A stretch of DNA of 64,000 bases, taken from assembly GCA_030704615.1 (NCBI GenBank), contig CM060732.1:27631053-27695052 (forward strand). Direction: 5' to 3'. Position numbers and translations under genes: made by a program. Below, one piece after another: positions 56,973 through 64,000 of the stretch; the stretch's first letter is position 1, and every line of letters begins with the position of its first letter. This DNA comes from Takakia lepidozioides (lineage: Eukaryota > Streptophyta > Takakiopsida > Takakiales > Takakiaceae). A model generated the notes under the pieces. That model was not told the origin of the DNA and ran no database searches. It saw only the letters and a list, made by a program, of their open reading frames with translations.

Positions 56973-57699
56973 TGTCGCGGCCCTTTGCCTTGAGGGCAGG
57001 GGTCGGGACACATGAGGGGCTGCCCCTGTGGTGGGGGCAGCGGCAGTGATAGGTATGGGGGGCTGAAGCACCCTTGAGTGCCCAAGGCACTCAAGGAGGC
57101 GGAGGCGCTCACTAGGTGGAGCCCCGCACACCGGGTTGCGGTGGGGGTGGCTCCACAAGGGGTGGTGGTAGCTTAGCGGGACTTAGTGGGGGTGGCATAG
57201 GACTCACCATGGGGGCGGAGACCTCGTGGTGGGAGTCGTGGGGAGTCTTGGGACTCATCACGGTCCATAGGGGCCGTGGTGAGTGGGCCAAGACTCACCG
57301 CGACTCATCACCGGGAGTCGAGGGTTTTCGTGGTGGTTCGCCATAAAATGGCATGGCTGGTTGTGAAACCCCCGCGGACAGCTACAGAAGTATATATAAG
57401 GGGAGTAGTGACCCCGAGAACGGTGCAAGCCCGTTGGTGACCAAAAACTAGTGAGTAAGCGAGCGAGCCGGAAAGCGACCAAAGAGTGGGGAGCTGTTCC
57501 GGACTGCCATCTACCAAAGGGAATTCCACTAGGCCCAAATAGGTGGAGGGTTTAGTGGGAGAGCGAAGGGGGACCGTTATGTCCCGGTGAGCAGCCGAAG
57601 CTCCAAGTTGGCCAGGCGGCCAGGTTGGGAGTCAGGCGCGCGCATCAAAGCGAGTAACTATGACCTGAAGGGGAGCTTACCAAAGTGAGGTGCGCGACA
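56973..57699 (+). repeat. 3' LTR of element B
   Basis: 727 bp; TATA box copy at 57391-57400. Confidence 0.97.
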
Positions 57700-58429
57700 T
57701 CCCGCCCTTGGTACCGACTTTTTGGTGGAGGTGGGGAAGCACTACTCCCGCGCTCTGAAGCCCACGATGACATTGGAGAAGCTGCATCGTCTAGCCACAT
57801 CCTGCGTGGATGCAACAGAAAAGGTGATACGTTCTTAACCAGATTGTCGTGGCAACAATTCGTTTTTGTGGTGTTTGGCGCTTACTAATTAGCTGGGTGG
57901 TTGGACAGACCCGTTGGCTCCAAATCTGTAATGGTTCCCAAAGTACAAGGGACATGTAGAGCTTCCCCAAACCCGACAATCTGTCCGACCCCACATTTGA
58001 CATGTGGATGAACCGCATGACATGGTGGTTTCAGGTACTTTCCCACGCTTGATTTGCCGGTTCTACGCTTGTACCGGGTGGATTTACTGTATTTTTTGAG
58101 GAAAGCGGTCTGATGGAGAATTTCCACAGGTGACGACAAATGCGCAAGAGCAGCTTGATACACAAGCACATCAGTTCAAGCTGAAGATTTCTGGTGAAGC
58201 AGAGAGCCTACGCGACTATGTGACGAGGTACTTTCTGCTCTACAAAACCGACCTATTCTTTCCAGAGATACCCCATGCCCACCGGAGCCACGAGTTCACC
58301 GACCAGCCGAACGCGGACAAAGCGGCAATGCGCCTTTGTATAGGTACATACGCAATGCCTGTCTTTTTAGTCCCTACATTTCCAGGATGTAAGAGGATGT
58401 ATTCGGGCCCTGGGGGCTGGCTGTCGAGG

Positions 58430-59300
58430 GGGTGGCGAGCACTCAGTTTGGAAATTCCGCGCCATTTTCCAGTTCTGGGCCCAGACAGATCTGGGACTTA
58501 GCCATTTTCGGCCCCAACCTAGGAAAATGGCGCCAAATTTCCAGTCCAGGGCCCAAAAATGGCTAAGTCCCTAGGGTGGCTGGGCCCGAAACCGGAAATT
58601 TGGCGCCATTTTTCCAGTTCCGGGCCAAGTCAGTTCTGGGACTTAGCCATTTTCGGCCGCAACCTGGGAAAATGGCGCCAAATTTCCAGTCCAGGGCCCA
58701 AAAATGGCCAAGTCCCTAGGGTGGCTGGCACCGAAACCGGAAATTCGGTGCCATTTTTCCACTTCCGGGCCCAACCGGTTTTGGGACTTAGCCATTTTCG
58801 GCCCCAACCTGGGAAATGGCGCCGAATTTCCAGTTCAAGGCCCCGAAAATGGCCAAGTCCCTAGGGTGCCTGGCACCGAAACCGGAAATTTGGCGCCACT
58901 TTTCCAGTTCCGGGCCCAACCGGTTCTGGGACTTAGCCATTTTCGGCCCCAACCTGGGAAAATGGCGCCGAATTTCCAGTTCAGGGCTCCAAAAATGGCT
59001 AAGTCCCTAGGGTGGCTGGCACCGGAACTGGAAATTCGGCGCCATTTTTCCAGTTTCAGGCCCAACCAGTTCTGACACTTGGCCATTTTCGGCCCCAACC
59101 TGGGAAAATGGTGCCGAATTTCCAGTTCAGGGCCCCGAAAATGGCTAAGTCCCTAGGGTGGCTGGCACCGAAACTCGAAATTCGGCGCCATCTTCCAGTT
59201 CCGGGCTTGGCCATTTTCGGGGCCCGGTACTGGAAATTCGGCGCCGTTTTTCTAAGCCGTGACTGGGCCGGACCTAGAAAAATGGCGCCGAAATTCCACT
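58430..59300 (+). repeat. Intronic tandem array with internal inverted repeats, about 150-bp units, GGCGCC core type 4
   Basis: About six units. Each contains GGAAATTCGGCGCCATTTTT, CCAGTTCCGGGCCCAACCGG, TTCTGGGACTTAGCCATTTT, CGGCCCCAACCTGGG, AAAATGGCGCCGAATTTCCA and GGCCCCGAAAATGGCTAAGT, CCCTAGGGTGGCTGGCACCG. GGGACTTAGCCATTTTCGG pairs with CCGAAAATGGCTAAGTCCC, and the two GGCGCC segments are inverted copies, so a transcript can fold into repeated hairpins. It lies between exon 5 (to 58343) and the exon starting at 59438. The same array precedes the equivalent exon of copy 3 at 63690-64000. Confidence 0.92.
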
Positions 59301-59437
59301 TTCATTGCAGGACACCCCGGAGAGCCGGGACCACCCGGCCCACCCCGCATAGAAAATCGGCGTGTATTTTGCAGTTTCATTCCCTAAAATTTACTCCGTT
59401 CCCGGGACCTCATTCTGTGCGTGTTTCTTGAATGCAG

Positions 59438-61018
59438 GTACTGCAAGTTCTCCCTTTTGGAGAAAGATCATTTGTCCTTCGAGCCACCATTCTTCCTGGC
59501 ATGGAGGAACCCTGGGGCTGACTCTATGTACACTGACGTTATCGTGAAGGAGTGGCATCTAGAACATTTGCGTGACTGCCCTTGGTATGTGGACCTTCCA
59601 CCCGGCTCGCTCGACTCATCCGAGTTTCAATTGAAGCTGGATGCGGAGGCCCGACGAAACCGGGCTCCGCTGCCTCCGCTGGGTCCAAAGGAGGCAAAAG
59701 CGCTTGCCAAGTCCAGGAAAGCGGCAGAGCTTGCTCAGGCAGGTATTCAAGAGAAATTGAATGAGAAGAATAAAGGACAAAAGAAAAGGACACGGAAACA
59801 GGGGAGTACAGTAACCCCCAAAAAACAGAAAACCACCGGGGCACCGAAGGAGGCGCAGGAGGGGCCCCAAGGGAGTGACTCCGACGACGACTTTGTTCAA
59901 GGTCCTGCGACTGCTGCTGCTGCTACCAAGTCACCGGTCGTCCGGGTTCCCAAGTCAGTTCGGAGTGGGACTGGCTCTGCCAAGAAGTTGGCATTTGAGA
60001 GCGAGCCTACATGGCGGTATTCGGCGGTGACGTTTACGTAGAGGCCAAAGCTAGAACCCCCAACCATCATCCAATGCGTGAATGAGAGCTTCCTTGACGC
60101 TCTGGCTGCCAGGGCAAAGAAGGTGGCACACAGCAAGTCTCTGGAGGAGCTGAAGGGGAAAGCCAAGAAGAGGGCTGCCGGTACAGAGCCTAAAGACACC
60201 CCTGGTTTGGAAGCCATGATGGAATTCTTCACGGCTGTGAGCACGGATTGCAAGAGCACTTGGGGGGGGGGGGGGGGGTTGAGGTAGAGAGAGCCTGCGA
60301 TATGATTCTCCTTGACATTCCAGATGGGGAGCTGCTGGAGGGCCTGGATGGTGTGCCCACCTGGAACAGGTTTATTGAGGACTACTGGAGAGCCGGGTTT
60401 GGGCTGGCGGGGATGCTCCTGGATGACGGTGGATGTGTGGTGGTCCTTGCCACAAGAGGGAAGACCACAGAGAATGTTGTGGCAAGGTGGACACCGAAAA
60501 GTGTCACCCCGGTCCTCCTCAAAAAATGGTTCTGCATCAATACACAGGGGTTGCAAACAGAGGGCCAAAGTGTAAGTTATCAATCTATTGCATTCACTTC
60601 ATATTGTGCTGTATCTAAACTAGACCCCGGAGTTGATTCCTCTTTTGTTGGATGTGCAGACATTGGTGTTTGAGGCATATTGTTTTGTGAAGAGAGGGTC
60701 TACGTTCAAATTCCGCAACAACGGTCGTCTTGTTGATGCCGCTGTGGACCGTGTTACCTACGATGTCCTCTACAACTATGTGCCCCACTCCAGTATGCCG
60801 AAGGACACAAAGACAGGCAAACCGTGGCGGTACAGCCGGACCTGGAGCCCCGCTTTCATCCAAACCCTCATGGAGACGTGCTCGGATGTCTAAGGGTGGA
60901 TTCTTGACCTCACATGCGGCACGGGTAAGCCTTCACGTGCACAGTTTGTCCCCTGGCCGATTGCAATTGCGTGCAGCATGCTACTAACCACCTGCTTTGT
61001 CCCTCAGGTGCTTCAATG
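59438..61018 (+). pseudogene. DNA methyltransferase-like 3' part of gene-family copy 2
   Basis: Exon 59438-60571: FEPPFFLAWRNPGADSMYTD, VKEWHLEHLRDCPWYVDLPP, a charged linker (KGQKKRTRKQG; GSDSDDDF), INQ-free basic helix SFLDALAARAKKVAHSKSLE, then VERACDMILLDIPDGELLEG (motif IV position, DIPD at 60314-60325) and DDGGCVVVLATRGKTTENVV. Exon 60660-60924: TLVFEAYCFVKRGSTF, HSSMPKDTKTGKPWRYSRTW, SPAFIQTLMETCSDV, ILDLTCGTG (SAM-binding motif I). Motif IV before motif I is the beta-class order. Defects: TAG at 60039, a 17-G run shifting the frame, TAA before ILDLTCGTG, and loss of everything after 61018. Confidence 0.6.
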
Positions 61019-61239
61019 GGGGGCTGCTATTTCATGAGCGGCATGAGCATGAGTGGAAAAAAAAAAAGCATGAGCAGACCATTGTGAGTCCACGGAAATA
61101 GGGTTAGGAGGCACGGAAATAGGGTCATGTGAAGTTGGAATGTGGCACAAGTGGACTTGAAATGCAACATTTTATTGTAAATTTTGTGGCAAGCCACGTC
61201 TATACAAGTGTGTTCTAACCGTCATAGCCGGAATGGGCA
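61019..61239. other. Junction segment with CATGAGC motifs
   Basis: Directly after the breakpoint of copy 2: TTTCATGAGCGGCATGAGCA, TGAGTGG, a run of eleven A, then GCATGAGCAG. The rest, to the stop of copy 3, is its 3' untranslated side. No gene seen. Confidence 0.45.
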
Positions 61240-63641
61240 CTACTCTCCTACACCCTCCGAGGAACTTGCCCCACCTTCTTCCTCATCCCCCTCATCCCCC
61301 TCATCCTCCGAGCTCTGTGATGCATCAGTTCCACTATGCCTCTCAAAAATCCCGTCCTCTCCTTGGGGGACTGTCCACCTCACCTCCTGGGAATCTTCTG
61401 CCTCTTCTCCCCCACTTTCCTCAGCAGAATCCAAGACAAATCTACGAGCCCGACGGGCTCTAATAGCTGCTGCCTCCTCCCTCATCTTCATTTTCTTGAG
61501 GCTTGCCTCGTCTAAAATCTGTTGTACACGACTAGGTTCGGAACACCTCCTAATGGACACCGAAGCAAGCCGGGCAGCATAAGTAGGAAGGATGTACTCC
61601 CTTTCTGGACTAGGCATGAAATCCCCCCTGGCAATAAAAGGCACGTTCCTCCTGCCCATGAACTCCGGTGTAGACGTCCCTCCTGCAGTACTTGGCATCC
61701 TATAGTAAGAACAAATCCACTTCAAGAATGTCAATACCAGCACAACCAGAAAGGGTTTTCAATGAAATAAGAGAGCGGAGGGAGGTGCCTCATGAAATCT
61801 GGAGGCAACTTACAATGCCACCACTCACTCGTAAACTGGGGGCTCCTCGGCCTCGATCCCAACTTCCTCCCCCTGCTCCTTCTCGGATTTTTCCTCATCC
61901 TCCGAGGATGCCTCTTCCTCTTTCGGCAGACGTTCAGCCGCTGCAAGTTCCGAGTTCTGGAGGGCAGTATCTGGCTCGAAGGCGAACACATGCCTGTCGG
62001 ACAACGTCCCTGCCCACATTGAAGCACCTGAGGAACAAAGCGGGCGGTTAATAGCTTGCGGCATGCAATTGCAATCGGGCCAGGGGACAAACTGTGCACG
62101 TGAAGGCTTACCCGTGCTGCATGTGAGGTCCAGAATCTGCCCTTGGACATCCGAGCACGTCTCCATGAGGGTTTGGATGAAAGCAGGCCTTCGGGTCCGG
62201 CTGTACCGCCACGGTTTGCCTGTCTTTGTGTCCTTCGGCATACTAGAGTGGGGCAGATAGTTGTAGAGGACATCGTAGGTTACAGGGTCCACAGCGGCAT
62301 CAACAAGACGACCGTCGTTGCGGAATTTGAACGTAGACCCTCTCTTCACAAAGCAATATGCCTCAAATACCAATGTCTGCACATCCAACAAAGAAGAGAT
62401 CAACTCCAGGGTCTACTTAACATACACCACAATATGAAGTGAATGCAATAGATTGATAACTTACACTTTGGCCCTCTATTCGCAACCCCTGTGTACTGAT
62501 GCAGAACCATTTTCTGAGGAGGACCGGGGTGACACTTTTCGGTGTCCACCTTGCCACCGCATTCTCTGTGGTCTTCCCTCTCGTGGCAAGGACAACCACA
62601 CATCCACCGTCATCCAGAAGCATCCCCGCCAGCCCAAACCCGGCTTTCCAGTAGTCCTCAGTAAACCTGTTCCAGGTGGGCACACCATCCAGGCCCTCCA
62701 GCAGCTCCCCATCTGGAATGTTGAGGAGAATCATGTCGCAAGCTCTCTCCACCTCAACCCCCCCCCGAGTGCTCTTCGTGCTCACAGCCGTGAAGAATTC
62801 CATCATGGCTTCAAAACCAGGGGTGTCTTTAGGCTCTGTACCGCCAGCCCTCTTCTTGGCTTTCCCCTTCTGCTCCGCCAGAGACTTGTTGTGTGCCACC
62901 TTCTTCGCCCTGGCAGCGAGAGCGTCAAGGAAGCTCTCATTGACACATTGAATGATGGTTGGAGGTTCTAGCTTTGGCCTGTGCGTAAACGTCACCGCCG
63001 AATACCGCCGTGTAGGCTCGCCCTCAAATGCCAACTTCTTGGCAGAGCCAGTCCCACTCCGAACTGACTTGGGAACCCGAACGACCGGTGACTGGGTAGG
63101 AGCAACAGCAGTCGCAGGACCTTGAACAAAGTTGTCGTCCGAGTCACTCTCTTGGGTCCCCTCCTGCGCCTCCTCCGATGCCCCGATGGTTTTCTTCTTT
63201 TTGGGTGTTACTGCACTCACCTGTTTCCTTGTCCTTTTCCTTTGGCCTTTACTCTTCTCATGCAATTCATTGAATGTACATGTATGCAGGTACATGCTAT
63301 TCGAATGCTATCGTAGCTGATGATGTTATGCAATTCCTGCCTGAGCAAGCTCTGTCGCTTTCCTGGAGTTCGCAAGCGCTTTTGCCTCTTTTGCACCCAA
63401 CAGAGGCAGCGGAGCCCGGTTTCGTCGGAATTCAGCATCCAGTTTCAATTGAAACTCGGATGGGTCGAGCGAGCCGGGCGGAAGGTCCACATACCAAGGG
63501 CAATCACGCAAATGTTCCAGATGCCACTCCTTCACAATATCGTCAGTGTACATGGAGTTAGCCCCAGGGTTCCTCCATGCCAGGAAGAATGGTGGCTCGA
63601 AAGACAGATGACATTTCTCCAAAAGAGAGAACTTGCAGTAC
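61240..63641 (-). CDS. DNA methyltransferase-like gene, copy 3 (3' exons, best-preserved)
   Basis: Exons by GT-AG borders, all in phase: 63641-62465, 62376-62112, 62027-61829, 61699-61240. Content: FEPPFFLAWRNPGANSMYTD; charged linker with TRKQVSAVTPKKKK; NESFLDALAARAKKVAHNKS; ACDMILLNIPDGELLEG (motif IV position, NIPD at 62711-62722); MLLDDGGCVVVLATRGKTTE; HSSMPKDTKTGKPWRYSRT; PAFIQTLMETCSDVQGQ then ILDLTCSTGASMWAG, HVFAFEPDTALQNSELAAAE (motif I with the acidic Glu of motif II); acidic linker; then MGRRNVPFIARGDFMPSPER and EYILPTYAARLASVSIRR, ending in an acidic tail. This order matches beta-class DNA amino-methyltransferases, though the usual aromatic residue of motif IV is Asp. A 68-bp insertion at 63260-63327 shifts the frame of the first exon. 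The 5' exons lie beyond the window. Confidence 0.55.
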
Positions 63642-63689
63642 CTGCATTCATGAAAAACACAACGAGGTCCCTGAAATGCATATTCGGCA

Positions 63690-64000
63690 CCATTTTCCCA
63701 GGTTGGGGCGGATGTGAGTGGGCCTAGAAATGGAAAAATGGCGCCGAATTTCGGTTTTCGGTGACTGCCACCCTAGGGACTTAGCCATCTTGGGAGCCCT
63801 GAACTGGAAATTCGGCGCCATTTTTCCCGGTTTGGCCCGAAGATGGCTAAGTCCCAGAACCGCAATAGGGCCTAGAACTGGAAAAATGGCGCCGAATTTC
63901 CAGTTCAGGGCCAGCCACCCTAGGGACTTAGCCCGAAAATGGCCAAGTCCCTGAACGGCAATAGGGCCTGGAACTGGAAAATGGCGCCGAATTTCCAGTT
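63690..64000 (-). repeat. Intronic GGCGCC array of copy 3 (core type 4), runs off the window
   Basis: Units like those at 58430-59300 (GGAAAAATGGCGCCGAATTT, GCCACCCTAGGGACTTAGCC, GGAAATTCGGCGCCATTTTT), just upstream of the exon that starts at 63641. It contains both members of the hairpin pair. Confidence 0.9.

Larger units (their letters stand above)
50738..57699 (+). mobile_element. Element B: chromodomain Ty3/gypsy retrotransposon, 6.96 kb
   Basis: Same family as element A, opposite orientation. LTRs 50738-51465 and 56973-57699 (about six differences by eye, near 99% identity), TGTCGCG...CGCGACA ends, perfect 5-bp target duplication TCCCG (50733-50737, 57700-57704). It lies inside a coding exon of gene-family copy 2; removal restores the frame. 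Defects: 13-bp deletion in gag (about 52290), one-base insertion in protease (about 52857), two-base deletion in RT (about 53728) and CGA to TGA at about 54037. The integrase-chromodomain frame is intact. Confidence 0.97.
50279..58343 (+). pseudogene. ParB/methyltransferase gene family, copy 2: 5' exons, exon 4 split by element B
   Basis: Exon 3 50279-50468 (IATNLFHMLFRVKDVRK) matches copy 1 exon 3 but has two in-frame TAGs. Exon 4 50571-50737 (KIQQDLAHARRFYI; KSRMVKYVAIADP) continues in frame after element B at 57705-57823 (ALGTDFLVEVGKHYSRALKP; EKLHRLATSCVDATEK), matching QEKLHRLAISMVDSQTK of copy 1. An 85-bp GT-AG intron, 57824-57908, absent from copy 1, precedes exon 57909-58034 (TRWLQICNGSQSTRDM, one TAG; MWMNRMTWWFQ). 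Exon 5 is 58130-58343 (GEAESLRDYVTRYFLLYKTD). The methyltransferase-like exons from 59438 follow across an intron with a tandem array. Confidence 0.65.
58430..64000. repeat. Large inverted duplication of the methyltransferase-like gene end
   Basis: The arm 58430-61018 (plus) and the arm 64000 to about 62015 (minus) carry the same intronic array and exons in mirror order. The homology of the left arm stops at about 61019, after GGTGCTTCAATG. The spacer of about 1 kb contains the 3' exons of copy 3, for which the left arm has no partner. The arms differ by scattered substitutions, a poly-G length change and a 68-bp insertion. Confidence 0.9.

Overview
The window looks like nuclear DNA of a streptophyte plant (a charophyte alga such as Chara, or a land plant). 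The evidence is spliced GT-AG exons, a DYW-type PPR tail, Ty3/gypsy elements with plant-type primer-binding sites, and a CACTA transposon. The species cannot be fixed from the sequence. I see no tRNA or rRNA gene and no ordinary intact host gene. Almost everything is mobile elements, broken gene copies and tandem arrays nested in one another.

Layout. 1-14757: the 3' part of a MULE-like transposase gene (copy 1), split by a 13.2-kb Ty3/gypsy element (element C, 819-13997, 5-bp target duplication GTGTG) that carries about 4 kb of extra reading frames after pol. 14898-16500: relic of an unknown ORF family on the minus strand, then a GGCGCC-type tandem array. 17690-23240: a retroelement integrase relic split by a 4.9-kb CACTA element (17874-22790, target duplication TGT) that holds degenerate PPR repeats. 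23331-26657: transposase copy 2 (minus). 27250-31340: copy 1 of a multi-exon gene family ending in a ParB/sulfiredoxin-like motif, with a 316-bp tandem repeat. 31483-34440: broken gypsy element D (minus). 34605-35005: relic of the element C accessory ORF. 35010-41741: GGCGCC arrays flanking a second copy of the unknown ORF and transposase copy 3. 41742-48662: chromodomain gypsy element A (minus), inserted in the 96-bp array. 48663-49480: more array. 49904-61018: a PPR tail, then gene-family copy 2, split inside an exon by gypsy element B (50738-57699, same family as A, target duplication TCCCG). Copy 2 ends in a DNA-methyltransferase-like region with a GGCGCC hairpin array in its intron. 61240-64000: copy 3 of the methyltransferase-like gene in inverted orientation.

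Most interesting: (i) a plant gene family that seems to join a ParB-like DGNHR motif with a beta-class DNA methyltransferase-like domain, an arrangement known from bacteria and phages, present here as one partial copy and a head-to-head pair; (ii) several otherwise different minisatellites that share one palindromic core, AAATTCGGCGCC(G/A)-T/A-rich, and often build inverted repeats; (iii) insertions whose target duplications allow the order of events to be read. Domain calls were made by eye from motifs; no search was run.
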